Of a DNA stretch of 64,000 nt, positions 1-8,153 are shown one piece after another. Where the stretch lies: contig NZ_CP101527.1 in the NCBI RefSeq assembly GCF_026427595.1, positions 1,001,001-1,065,000 of the forward strand, written 5' to 3'. How positions within the stretch are numbered: the stretch's first letter is position 1; each line of letters begins with the position of its first letter. The DNA is from Alkalimarinus sediminis. Its GTDB lineage: Bacteria > Pseudomonadota > Gammaproteobacteria > Pseudomonadales > Oleiphilaceae. Under the pieces are notes generated by a model that saw nothing but the letters and a program-made list of their open reading frames with translations, was not told the DNA's origin and searched no databases. A program made the position numbers and the translations under genes.

Positions 1-120
1 GGAATTTTATATTGGGCCCTAAACGCTATTTTCATAGTCCAAAGTCTACTATACAGGTTTGTAGATGTTTTTTAGCATGATGGTCTAAATTAAAAAAAAC
101 ATTGTTAGTAGAGTATCCAG

Positions 121-567
121 ATGGACTTAGTAAAAGCGCTTCAACAGACATTTGATGACAACATTCCTTTGGTGGCTGCATTAGGAGCTAAAGTGGCCTC
201 CTATGATGGTGAAACACTGGTAGTTGATATGCCATTAGCTCCCAATGTTAATCATAAGAACACGGCTTTCGGTGGTAGTTTATATTGCGCAGGGGTCCTG
301 TCTGCATGGGGGCTACTCTACCTGAAGCTACAAGAGGTTCAGGAGGAGGGTGTGATTGTCATATTTGATGGGCGTGTTCACTATCACCAACCAGTTACTC
401 AGACGTTTAAGTCAACCTGTGTGATGCCAGATGCAGCTGCGTGGGAAAAATTCATTAAGGTCTATCGCCGAATGGGTAAATCACGCCTTAAATTAGAGTC
501 TGAAATTGTATGCGAGGGTGATAACTGTGCGAGCTTTTATGGCGAGTTTGTAGTGCAAAAAGCTTGA
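121..567 (+). CDS. YiiD-C-type hotdog thioesterase
   Basis: A 148-residue protein made of a single hotdog fold. It resembles the C-terminal thioesterase domain of E. coli YiiD (the YiiD_C family) without the N-terminal acetyltransferase half found in that protein. The motif NHKNTAFGGSLY at about residues 41-52 matches the family's conserved Asn and Gly-Gly-Ser region, where the hotdog helix starts. No signal peptide or membrane segment is visible, so it should be cytoplasmic. The likely role is hydrolysis of a small acyl-CoA or acyl-ACP; the substrate cannot be read from sequence. It converges on the iron permease gene and seems to stand alone. The family call is good; the exact function is unknown. 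Confidence 0.85.
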   Translation: MDLVKALQQTFDDNIPLVAALGAKVASYDGETLVVDMPLAPNVNHKNTAFGGSLYCAGVLSAWGLLYLKLQEVQEEGVIVIFDGRVHYHQPVTQTFKSTCVMPDAAAWEKFIKVYRRMGKSRLKLESEIVCEGDNCASFYGEFVVQKA

Positions 568-602
568 TCGTTAGCTTTCTCCAACGCCAAAACAACTCGT
601 TG

Positions 603-2270
603 CTAATGCCTTGTGCGAGTGGAGGAAATAGACTTACTTAAAAATATTACCGGCACAATACCCACTAATACGATGATGAGTGATGCCAGTGCGCTTTGTT
701 CCAGAAGTTCATCAGAGGCTAATTGGTAAACATGGGTTGCCAGGGTTTCAAAATTAAAAGGCCTTAATATCAGTGTGGCCGGTAGTTCTTTCATACAGTC
801 AACAAACACCACTAGAGCCGCGGTCAGGACACCACCTCTTATAATCGGGAGATGAACGCGTATCAGGGTGCTGATATTATTACGACCTAAAGAGCGTGAA
901 GCCATGTCCATACTAGGGGTGACTTTTGCGAGACTTGATTCCACTGACCCAGCCGATACCGCAAGAAAACGTACAGTATAAGCAAAAATAATGGCAAAAG
1001 TGGTGCCACTCAATAACAGGCCTGTTGAGACTCCAAAATGCTGTCGTAAGAAATCATCAAGCGTGTTATCGAATGCTGCAAAGGGCACAATTATTCCGAC
1101 TGCTAAGACTGCTCCTGGCATTGCGTAGCCGAGTCCTGAAAAGCGAACCAGTAAGCTGGTAACACCTTCTGAATTTAAGCGTTTACTATACGCTAGGGTA
1201 ATACCAATAATGACGGTAGATAGTGCGGCAATAACCGAAAGAGAGAAACTGTTAACGGCATATTGGACAAACTTGCTTGTCCAGCTGACCTCAAAGTAGA
1301 GGTAAGCGTAGTAACTCAGCACACAGAAAGGGATAAGAAATCCGGCTACCACAGGTAGTAAACAGAAGAATGTTGCCGCAGCGGCTTTGAAGCCTCGTAA
1401 CTGAAACTGCTCAAGGGATTGCCCTTGGTTTTTTGACTCAAACTGCTTCTGTTTGCGGCGTGAAAACCTCTCCATGTAGATAAGCGTTACTACAAAAATC
1501 AGCATTAAGCTGGCGATCTGTGCCGCGCCGCCTAAGTTGCCCATATTTAGCCATGTATCATAAAGCCCTGCTGTTAATGTTTTAACGGCAAAAAAATCAA
1601 CGGTTCCAAAATCGTTTAGTGTTTCCATTAACGCGAGGGATAAGCCAACTGCAATTGCGGGGCGTGCGACAGGAAGGGAGACTCTCAAGAAACTTTGTAG
1701 TGGGTTATGACCCAGGTTTCGGCTAACTGAAAACAGCGACATTGACTGTTCTAAAAACGCTGCTCGGCTCATCAAGTAAACATAAGGGTAGAGGACCAAT
1801 GCCATCATAGTGATAGCGCCACCCATGCTTCGAATTTCAGGAAACCAGTAATCTTGGTATGAACTCCAACCAAAAAGGCCTCGCAGTGTGCCCTGAACGA
1901 CTCCTGCATACTCTAGTAAGTCGGTATAAACATAAGCTATCACATATGCGGGTACTGCAAATGGCAGAAGCAGTGCCCACTCAAGCATCTTTCTACCCGG
2001 AAAGCGGCACATCGTAACGAGCCAAGCTGACCCTACGCCCATAAACAGGCTTAAAGCGCCAACGCCTGCCATGAGTATTAATGTATTGGATATATACCCA
2101 GGTAGGACGGTGTCTAGAAGGTGGGGCCAAATGTTCTCTTCAGGGTAAAAAGCGAGGTAAAAAACGGCGATGATCGGGAGTCCGACCATAAATGCAATAG
2201 ATGCAGACGATAAGAACCAAGGGTTACGAAAAAAACGGCTGAGCGGTGCTGTCTGTGTCTGTGTATACAT
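603..2270 (-). CDS. fbpB: Ferric-iron ABC transporter permease (FbpB/SfuB type)
   Basis: This 555-residue inner-membrane protein is a fused double permease with about twelve hydrophobic segments, the usual layout of the FbpB/SfuB/HitB family. Each half carries the cytoplasmic loop that contacts the ATPase: SRNLGHNPLQSFLRVSLPVA in the first half and SRSLGRNNISTLIRVHLPII in the second. It should move Fe(III), delivered by the periplasmic binding protein encoded just upstream, into the cytoplasm. The two genes are 67 bases apart and probably co-transcribed from the Fur-controlled promoter ahead of the binding protein. No ATPase gene (fbpC) lies next to it, so the ATP-binding subunit must come from elsewhere in the genome. 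Confidence 0.9.
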   Translation of the reverse strand: MYTQTQTAPLSRFFRNPWFLSSASIAFMVGLPIIAVFYLAFYPEENIWPHLLDTVLPGYISNTLILMAGVGALSLFMGVGSAWLVTMCRFPGRKMLEWALLLPFAVPAYVIAYVYTDLLEYAGVVQGTLRGLFGWSSYQDYWFPEIRSMGGAITMMALVLYPYVYLMSRAAFLEQSMSLFSVSRNLGHNPLQSFLRVSLPVARPAIAVGLSLALMETLNDFGTVDFFAVKTLTAGLYDTWLNMGNLGGAAQIASLMLIFVVTLIYMERFSRRKQKQFESKNQGQSLEQFQLRGFKAAAATFFCLLPVVAGFLIPFCVLSYYAYLYFEVSWTSKFVQYAVNSFSLSVIAALSTVIIGITLAYSKRLNSEGVTSLLVRFSGLGYAMPGAVLAVGIIVPFAAFDNTLDDFLRQHFGVSTGLLLSGTTFAIIFAYTVRFLAVSAGSVESSLAKVTPSMDMASRSLGRNNISTLIRVHLPIIRGGVLTAALVVFVDCMKELPATLILRPFNFETLATHVYQLASDELLEQSALASLIIVLVGIVPVIFLSKSISSTRTRH

Positions 2271-2300
2271 TAAATAGGCCGAAGGTAACGCGTCAATTAT

Positions 2301-2328
2301 CCGATCACAGGTTTAACCCTGTGATCGG
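2301..2328 (-). promoter_or_regulatory. Intercistronic stem-loop between binding protein and permease
   Basis: A perfect 11-bp inverted repeat (CCGATCACAGG / CCTGTGATCGG) with a 6-base loop fills most of the gap between the two iron-transport genes. No T-run follows it on the transcribed strand, so it is not a simple terminator. Such hairpins after binding-protein genes often protect the upstream mRNA and lower expression of the permease; that role is inferred here. Confidence 0.55.
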
Positions 2329-2337
2329 ACGGTTACT

Positions 2338-3360
2338 TTAGTTATCGAAACCGGTTTTATCAACGAGTTTAACTGCTAAAGTACGATATTTTGCAATTTC
2401 GTTGAGTGGAAGAGTATCTGACTTGAAGGTTCCCCAAGAAGATACCAATGCTGATGGTTCTACACCAGGCTTAACTGGGTACTCAAAGTTCTGCTCAGCG
2501 TAGATCTTTTGTGCCGGTGCTTCAGATAAGAAATTCATCAATTTAATTGCGTTTTCTTTATTAGGTGCACTCTTGGTTAATGAAACACCGCTAATATTGA
2601 CGTGTGTTCCTCTGTCATCCTGGTTAGGGAATACAATGCTCACAGACCTTGCCCAAGCAGATTGCTCTTCATCCATCAACATTTTGCCGTAGTAATAGTT
2701 GTTACCGATGGCAAGATCGCAAACGCCTTCTTTTATCGCTTTAACTTGAGCTCGGTCGTTGCCTTGAGGCTTTTGAGCCAAATTGTTCTTAACAGCGGTT
2801 AACCATTTTTCTGTTTCTGCTTCACCGTTATTGGCAATCATCGATGCGATGAGCGCAACATTGTAAGGGTGCTTGCCGCTACGGGTACATATTTTACCTT
2901 TCCATTCGGGCTTAGCTAAGTCTTCGTAACGGGTAATTGAACCCTCTTTTACTCGATCTTTAGAGGCGTAGATAACGCGAGCACGGGTTGTTAAACCGTA
3001 CCACTGGCCATCTGGACCTTGATATTGGGCAGGAATGTTCTTTTCTAGCTCAGGCGTTGTGACGCCCTGAACAACACCTGCTTCTACCACTTCGTTTAAA
3101 CGGCCGATATCAACAGTGAAAACAAGGTCGGCTGGGCTATTTTTACCTTCGCGCTTTAAGCGCTCAGTTAGGCCTTTTTTAGCAAATACCACGTTGACGT
3201 CAATACCTGACTCTTTGGTAAATGCGTCAAAGATAGGCTGCATTAAAAAAGGTTGGCGATAAGAATAAACGTTAACTTCTTCGTTTGCTTGAACAGAAGT
3301 AACAGCGGTAGTGCCGGCTAAAACTAGGGCAGTGGGTATAAGGCGTTTCATGCTAAACAT
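2338..3360 (-). CDS. fbpA: Periplasmic ferric-iron-binding protein (FbpA/FutA family)
   Basis: A 340-residue extracytoplasmic binding protein of the Fe(III) ABC transporter family. The N-terminus is a clear signal peptide: two basic residues near the start, a hydrophobic core and a cleavage site after SVQA, near residue 25. The mature protein begins with the EEVNVYSYRQP strand typical of the family. The tyrosine cluster in GNNYYYGKML, about residues 219-228, matches the conserved tyrosines that coordinate iron in FbpA and FutA. It should bind Fe3+ in the periplasm and pass it to the downstream permease. A Fur box overlaps its promoter, so expression should rise under iron limitation. Confidence 0.93.
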   Translation of the reverse strand: MFSMKRLIPTALVLAGTTAVTSVQANEEVNVYSYRQPFLMQPIFDAFTKESGIDVNVVFAKKGLTERLKREGKNSPADLVFTVDIGRLNEVVEAGVVQGVTTPELEKNIPAQYQGPDGQWYGLTTRARVIYASKDRVKEGSITRYEDLAKPEWKGKICTRSGKHPYNVALIASMIANNGEAETEKWLTAVKNNLAQKPQGNDRAQVKAIKEGVCDLAIGNNYYYGKMLMDEEQSAWARSVSIVFPNQDDRGTHVNISGVSLTKSAPNKENAIKLMNFLSEAPAQKIYAEQNFEYPVKPGVEPSALVSSWGTFKSDTLPLNEIAKYRTLAVKLVDKTGFDN

Positions 3361-3390
3361 CTAATAATACTCTCTTAATGAAAATAGTAA

Positions 3391-3405
3391 TGATAATAAT
3401 TCTCA
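3391..3405 (-). promoter_or_regulatory. Fur box upstream of fbpA
   Basis: The 15-base sequence TGATAATAATTCTCA matches the 7-1-7 Fur consensus TGATAATNATTATCA at all but one position. It overlaps the predicted -10 element of the fbpA promoter, so Fe-bound Fur would block RNA polymerase. The site is about 30 bases before the fbpA start codon and could also affect the divergent PilZ gene, though that is less likely given the distance. Confidence 0.85.
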
Positions 3406-3427
3406 TTAAATGTGTTGGGTTTGTCAA
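3399..3427 (-). promoter_or_regulatory. Predicted sigma-70 promoter of fbpA-fbpB
   Basis: On the minus strand a perfect -35 TTGACA is followed, after 17 bases, by GAGAAT as the -10. The -10 lies inside the Fur box. The -35 and spacing are strong and the -10 is moderate (4 of 6). Confidence 0.6.
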
Positions 3428-3488
3428 GAATTAAATATTAATCGCTGTTTTTAATTCGCTCATTCTAAGTGTGGTGCTATCATCTAGT

Positions 3489-3504
3489 AATGATCGAGAT
3501 CATT
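3489..3504. promoter_or_regulatory. Palindrome upstream of the PilZ gene, possible operator
   Basis: AATGATC-GA-GATCATT is a perfect inverted repeat with 7-bp arms and a 2-base centre, ending about 54 bases before the PilZ start codon. It matches no regulator site that I recognise. Its size and place fit an operator, but a 16-base palindrome can also arise by chance. Confidence 0.3.
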
Positions 3505-3557
3505 TATTGCATGTGAAATTCCATTGTTGTTAAGTTGTTAGGGCGATAGTTGAAAAT

Positions 3558-3824
3558 ATGGGTAATAAAAGGCTTCATGAGCGGACGCTTCTAAATGCCA
3601 AAGTCAAAGTAACTCACGAAGTGGTTGGCGAAGGCATATTCTATGTTAGGGATATTTCAGATGGCGGTGTCTTTGTTATTGTTGGTGAGGCTGCCTTCCC
3701 GCCGCTAGGCAGTGTCGTGACAGTTCAGATGCAAGACCTTCCATTCGAAGCACCAATACTTGATATGATTGTCGTTAGAAAAGGGGCTGATGGGTTTGGT
3801 TTGAAGTTTGTGACCAATGAATGA
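3558..3824 (+). CDS. Single-domain PilZ protein (c-di-GMP receptor type)
   Basis: An 88-residue protein that is almost entirely a PilZ domain. The c-di-GMP-binding signature is intact: RLHER at residues 5-9 supplies the RxxxR motif and DISDGG at 32-37 supplies the D/NxSxxG motif. The C-terminal GLKF is also typical. It should be a soluble cytoplasmic c-di-GMP receptor acting on a partner protein. The family also includes type IV pilus and flagellar-brake proteins, and the target cannot be chosen from sequence. It diverges from the iron operon and has no co-directional close neighbour. Confidence 0.88.
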   Translation: MGNKRLHERTLLNAKVKVTHEVVGEGIFYVRDISDGGVFVIVGEAAFPPLGSVVTVQMQDLPFEAPILDMIVVRKGADGFGLKFVTNE

Positions 3825-4132
3825 TTGTGCTTAATCTCAAGGTGTTAGGTTGCGCAATTACCCGTTTTTTGAACTTGTTCCCAGTATCATAAAAACGCGT
3901 ATTTCTTTTATTCATAGCGCGTATAATCATACTTTCCGAATTCAGTGACATTCGTTAACGCCGTATTACTCTTTTTTGTAAAACCAGCCATTGAGTCTTG
4001 GCGCTATGGCACGTTTGCGCAGTTCGCACATTTTTGGCAGTTTGGATAACGCTATAAAGCTTATATAACGTAAAGCTAAGCATAAGCTACAAATAAACGT
4101 CAGTTACAGATAAATCGAAGGCAGTAAGTTAG
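3825..4132. other. Intergenic region, no gene seen
   Basis: About 300 bases between the PilZ gene and the lipoprotein gene. It is AT-rich with a TATAAT hexamer near 3922-3927 that could serve as a -10, but I see no good -35 partner. No RNA gene, clear terminator or open frame stands out. Confidence 0.5.
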
Positions 4133-4726
4133 ATGATTAAAATAATTAAAGGATTAATTTTAACCACGGTTATATTCAATCTAGTGGGGTGTGCATCCTA
4201 TTACTCTCACTACGGCAGCTTCTCAGCTCAAAATTCAAAAGGCGAAGAGCGTATGTTTGTCGTATCTTGGAAAACGGCTGAGTATCCCTCTTGGGCAATA
4301 CAAGACAACAAGGCCACTGAAATTGTTCTTGAAACTCAATGCAGTCAACGTAAATGGAAGATAGCAGATCGAGCGACTGCTGAAAGTAGCTGTACAGAAT
4401 CTCATCAGGGCATTGTGGCTTGTGGTGAAAGTGAGGCTGACTTGACACTTTCTGGTAAGGCTATAACCAATAATAATCATCTATGCATGGCTGTCACTGA
4501 TAATAAAGACGCACAAAGTATTGTTGAGTTGGGCAGTCAAATATCTATTTCAGTAAACTGCTTACCCTCTAAAGTGGTTCGTGAGGAGGGTGACGATAAA
4601 GTGAATATCGACTACCTGAAGGCGTCGGTTGTTCCATACAGCATCGCAACACGAAAAGTACCTCGTTATAGTTTTGCTGATAAAGCGCCTTTTGTAAGTG
4701 ATAAAATCTGTGATACGGGCAGTTAA
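4133..4726 (+). CDS. Putative lipoprotein of unknown function, cysteine-rich
   Basis: A 197-residue protein that I do not recognise. The N-terminus is a lipoprotein signal: basic start, hydrophobic stretch and lipobox LVGC with the lipidated cysteine at residue 20. The mature part has six further cysteines spread along its length (for example in ETQCSQ, AESSCTE, IVACGE, NHLCM, VNCLP and KICD), which suggests periplasmic disulfide bonds. No catalytic motif is visible. It is flanked by intergenic stretches of about 300 bases on both sides, so it is probably its own transcription unit. Confidence 0.7.
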   Translation: MIKIIKGLILTTVIFNLVGCASYYSHYGSFSAQNSKGEERMFVVSWKTAEYPSWAIQDNKATEIVLETQCSQRKWKIADRATAESSCTESHQGIVACGESEADLTLSGKAITNNNHLCMAVTDNKDAQSIVELGSQISISVNCLPSKVVREEGDDKVNIDYLKASVVPYSIATRKVPRYSFADKAPFVSDKICDTGS

Positions 4727-5026
4727 TACGCAAGTACTCGCTCGATCTGAGTGATTTATCATTAGTTTTGACTACAATTGATGGACAAGGAAGGTTGTCG
4801 TTTGATTATGATTTACACTGCGTTCGCGGTTTAGGCTAATATTGACGACCTGTTATCACTAACTATTGTGACGGTATTATCATTAATACGATATGTTGTA
4901 TTACTGAAACAACAAGATACATTTAACAACAGAATTGTAATTGTAGATCGATGGTTATCCTGCAAAATAGCCACTATCCGAAAAACTTTTTACACATTAC
5001 TATTTTGATTGTTAAGGATGAATACC
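4727..5026. other. Intergenic region ahead of the HD-GYP-like gene
   Basis: Three hundred AT-rich bases. I see no open frame, RNA gene or terminator. The only clear signal is the AAGGA ribosome-binding site at 5014-5018, which decides the start of the next gene. Confidence 0.5.
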
Positions 5027-6355
5027 ATGCAGGGTAATCAACAGAAAATACCCGTAAACCAATTACAGATTGGCATGTATGTCGCCAATCTCGATCGACC
5101 TTGGTGTGAAACTCCTTTTCCTATTCAAGGCTTCTACATCAAACAGCACTCTGACGTAGAGCAGTTGGAGTCATACTGCAAGCACGTCTATATAGATGCT
5201 GTATCCGGTAAGCGAGAGGCTTACGACAAGCATGCGCCAATGGGGCGCCGAGGCGGTAGTCGATCAGGCACAGAACCTGCTACAGGTAATGTCTTAAAGT
5301 TACCACCGCTAAAAATACGCAATAAGGTGGAATATCCTCAAATAGCCTCAGAAAAAGCCGTGGCATCGCTAAAGAAAGAGGTTTCAAAAGCGGGTAAGCT
5401 GCAAAAAAACGTTAATGTTGCGTTAACCAATATCTTTGAAACTGTTAGTAGTGGTGAAAGCCCAGACTACAAAGCGGTAAACAAGGCGATTGACGGAATG
5501 GTCGACAGTGTAATTCGTAACCCTGACGCCCTTGTTTGGCTGACCCGTGTGAGTACGCACGATCAGTTCAGTTATCAGCATGCAATCAGCACCTCTATCT
5601 GGTCTTTAGTGTTGGGGAGGTACCTTGGGCTAGAGAAAGAAGTATTGAAGCAGCTTTCTACTGCAGTACTTCTGTCACAGGTCGGTAAGGCAAAGCTCCC
5701 TAAACACATACTTGAAAACCAACACTCCCTAAATGCTGAAGACTTCGAGAGTTATAAACAGTATGTTCAATTTAGTGTTGAGATTCTCGAATCTGCAGGA
5801 AATGTATCTCGTTCGGTCATTGATGTTGTGAGAAGCCATCGTGAGCGACATAACGGCACTGGTTTTCCTAAAGGCATCACTGGGGATCGTATACCATTGT
5901 TGGCAAAAATAGCCGGTTTAGTCGATGCATATCAAGAGATGATAGAACCTCGCCCTGGTGTGACCCCGATGCCTGCGGCAGTTGCAGTGTCGAAACTCTA
6001 CGATAGCCGTAATATTGAATTTCAGGAAGAGTTGGTCGAGAGCTTTATAAAGGCAGTGGGTGTTTACCCTACGGGAACTTTGGTGGAGCTAAACAATAGT
6101 CAGGTTGGTATTGTTTTGAATCACAACTCAAAAAGACGATTGTGGCCAAGGGTAGCCGTGGTGTTAAATGAAGATAAGCAACCCTTAAAGCAGGCTAAGG
6201 TTATTGACTTGTTGGCGTATAATGAGGGGCGGTCGGCCTCTGATTCGCTCAACATATCAGGCAGTTTGCCTGCGGGCTCGTTTGATATTGACCCTTCTAA
6301 CTATCTGATTACTGGTGCCACCAGTCGTTGGAGTTGGCGTCACTTATCAGGGTAG
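5027..6355 (+). CDS. DUF3391 / degenerate HD-GYP domain protein
   Basis: About 442 residues. An N-terminal DUF3391 domain (VNQLQIGMYVANLDRPW) precedes a C-terminal HD-GYP-like domain. The fold markers are visible, with FPKGITGD and AKIAGLVDAYQEM near the end of the domain. The catalytic residues are largely gone: the family HD in LLHDIGK reads LLSQVGK, the KxH histidine is tyrosine, HHE reads HRE, and GYP reads GFP. It is therefore probably unable to hydrolyse c-di-GMP and may act as a binding or scaffold protein. An upstream in-frame TTG at 5009 and ATG at 5018 are possible starts, but AAGGA lies 8 bases before the ATG at 5027, which I prefer. Confidence 0.88.
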   Translation: MQGNQQKIPVNQLQIGMYVANLDRPWCETPFPIQGFYIKQHSDVEQLESYCKHVYIDAVSGKREAYDKHAPMGRRGGSRSGTEPATGNVLKLPPLKIRNKVEYPQIASEKAVASLKKEVSKAGKLQKNVNVALTNIFETVSSGESPDYKAVNKAIDGMVDSVIRNPDALVWLTRVSTHDQFSYQHAISTSIWSLVLGRYLGLEKEVLKQLSTAVLLSQVGKAKLPKHILENQHSLNAEDFESYKQYVQFSVEILESAGNVSRSVIDVVRSHRERHNGTGFPKGITGDRIPLLAKIAGLVDAYQEMIEPRPGVTPMPAAVAVSKLYDSRNIEFQEELVESFIKAVGVYPTGTLVELNNSQVGIVLNHNSKRRLWPRVAVVLNEDKQPLKQAKVIDLLAYNEGRSASDSLNISGSLPAGSFDIDPSNYLITGATSRWSWRHLSG

Positions 6356-6416
6356 TTATTTTTTTGATGAACACCTCATGTTAAGCTAGCCCGCCAAAGC
6401 ATGGGGAATACCTAGT

Positions 6417-7070
6417 ATGCCAAGAGCGCGTTGTAATCAGTGCCAAAATCCATTGGTTTCATGTATTTGTAAGTGGATATCGCCGGTTTTTAATAACACG
6501 GCGATTGTCATTCTTCAACACCCAGATGAAGTTAAAAAGCCTTTAGGTACCGCTAAAATCGTATCCTTGTCGTTACAAAACGCTATTATCAAAGTTGGCG
6601 TTGATTTTTCGACAGACACCCAGTTACATTCTTTGATCGACTCACCCGAGCGTGATCTGGCAATTTTGTATCCTTCAGATTCAGCGCTAGATCTTCAAGA
6701 TTGGTGCAAAAAGAGTGAGTCTAATAATGCGGACAACGCGACGCCAAATGGCAATAAAACATTAGTTGTTTTAGATGGGACCTGGCGAAATACTCGCGAA
6801 ATTATGAATGTAAACCCAGCGCTTAAAACAATACCTACCGTAAAACTAGCGCCTCTAAACCAATCTAACTATCGGATTAGAAAAGCACCTTTTGCAGGTT
6901 CATTGGCGACCGTTGAAGCGATTTCTCAAGCGCTCAATATTCTAGAGCCTGAAACCCCTGTTGATAGTATGAATCGGTGCTTTGAAAATATGATCGATTA
7001 TCAAATTAGTCGTATGGGGCCGGATGTTTATCAAAGCAATTACAGTGAACCTTCTGATTCAGCGGGCTAG
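6417..7070 (+). CDS. tapT: tRNA-uridine aminocarboxypropyltransferase (DTW domain)
   Basis: A 217-residue DTW-domain protein like E. coli TapT (YfiP), which moves the 3-amino-3-carboxypropyl group of S-adenosylmethionine onto U47 of tRNAs to make acp3U. Four cysteines in RCNQCQNPLVSCICKW (C6, C9, C16, C18) form the family's N-terminal putative metal site. DGTW at 120-123 is the name-giving DTW motif, and NYRIRKAP with FAGSLATVEA gives the conserved C-terminal segment. It is cytoplasmic. A short tandem array starts at its stop codon, before the ABC transporter genes. Confidence 0.9.
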   Translation: MPRARCNQCQNPLVSCICKWISPVFNNTAIVILQHPDEVKKPLGTAKIVSLSLQNAIIKVGVDFSTDTQLHSLIDSPERDLAILYPSDSALDLQDWCKKSESNNADNATPNGNKTLVVLDGTWRNTREIMNVNPALKTIPTVKLAPLNQSNYRIRKAPFAGSLATVEAISQALNILEPETPVDSMNRCFENMIDYQISRMGPDVYQSNYSEPSDSAG

Positions 7071-7080
7071 CGAGATGTAA

Positions 7081-7152
7081 AGAACTAGTGAGCTGAAAAG
7101 AACTAGTGAGCTGAAAAGAACTAGTGAGCTGAAAAGAACTAGCGAGGTGAAA
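7081..7152 (+). repeat. 18-bp tandem repeat, four copies
   Basis: Three identical copies of AGAACTAGTGAGCTGAAA are followed by a fourth with two mismatches. A decayed copy overlaps the tapT stop codon just before. The unit contains CTAG and an in-frame stop, so it cannot extend tapT. It probably arose by slipped-strand duplication of the gene end. Confidence 0.9.
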
Positions 7153-7232
7153 ATAACGAGAGAGTACAGTGGTTGAAATTTTGGTTATTGGCCCAACATT
7201 ACATATCTCTTGTCACTACGTAAACGCTTAAT

Positions 7233-8153
7233 ATGAATAACGCACTAAGTATCCAAGGGCTTCGAAAAGTCTATAGTAACGGTCATGAAGCACTAAAAGG
7301 TATTTCGCTAGATGTTGAGCAGGGCGATTTTTTCGCGTTATTAGGGCCTAATGGTGCGGGTAAATCCACAACACTGGGTATTGTTTCTTCTCTGGTGAGC
7401 AAGACATCCGGCCGCGTAAAGATATTCGATTATGATATCGATACAGACCTTGTTAAAGCAAAAATGCAGTTGGGTGTTGTACCTCAAGAGTTTAATTTTA
7501 ATCAGTTCGAAAAAGTCTTCGATATTGTCGTTACTCAGGCGGGTTATTATGGCATTCCCGCTGAGCAAGCAAAGCAAAGTGCAGAAAAGTATTTAAAAAA
7601 ACTGGGGCTTTGGGATAAGCGTGATGTCGCTTCTAGGTTGCTGTCTGGTGGCATGAAGCGAAGGCTAATGATTGCTAGGGCGCTAGTGCATGAACCCAGA
7701 ATATTGATCCTCGATGAACCTACGGCAGGAGTTGATATTGAGCTTAGACGGTCTATGTGGGAGTTCATGAAAGAGTTAAATGAGCAGCAGGGTACAACTA
7801 TCATATTAACGACTCACTATCTTGAAGAGGCTGAATCACTCTGTCGGAACATCGCCATCATTGACCAAGGCAAGATCTTGGCGAATACAAGTAAAAAGAA
7901 ACTGTTAAGTAATCTCCACTCTGAAACATTCGTTTTGGATGTTGCCCAACCTATCACGCAGCCATTGTCACTGCCAGGTTTTGCCAGTCGTGTTAATAAA
8001 AGTGGTGAAATTGAAGTGGATATTGAGCAGGGGCAATCGATCAACAGCCTATTCTCATTGTTAAGCGAGGCTTCTATAGAGGTTGTTAGTATCAGGGCTA
8101 GAGCCAACCGGCTTGAAGAGTTGTTTGTGCGTATGGTTGAGGAGGGCAAATAG
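7233..8153 (+). CDS. yadG: ABC-2 type transporter ATP-binding protein (YadG-like)
   Basis: A 306-residue ABC ATPase, close in length and layout to E. coli YadG (308). Walker A is GPNGAGKST (38-46), the signature is LSGGMKRR (137-144) and Walker B with its glutamate is LILDEP (158-163); the H-loop histidine sits in TTHYLEEAE. A C-terminal extension of about 80 residues follows, as usual in ABC-2 exporters. The permease gene starts at the base right after its stop codon, so the two are translationally coupled and form one exporter. The substrate is unknown. Confidence 0.92.
   Translation: MNNALSIQGLRKVYSNGHEALKGISLDVEQGDFFALLGPNGAGKSTTLGIVSSLVSKTSGRVKIFDYDIDTDLVKAKMQLGVVPQEFNFNQFEKVFDIVVTQAGYYGIPAEQAKQSAEKYLKKLGLWDKRDVASRLLSGGMKRRLMIARALVHEPRILILDEPTAGVDIELRRSMWEFMKELNEQQGTTIILTTHYLEEAESLCRNIAIIDQGKILANTSKKKLLSNLHSETFVLDVAQPITQPLSLPGFASRVNKSGEIEVDIEQGQSINSLFSLLSEASIEVVSIRARANRLEELFVRMVEEGK

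Noticed and set aside
2602-2802. Open frame on the plus strand inside fbpA
   Set aside because: It lies entirely opposite a strongly supported gene, has no ribosome-binding site and looks like no protein; it is a reading-frame shadow.
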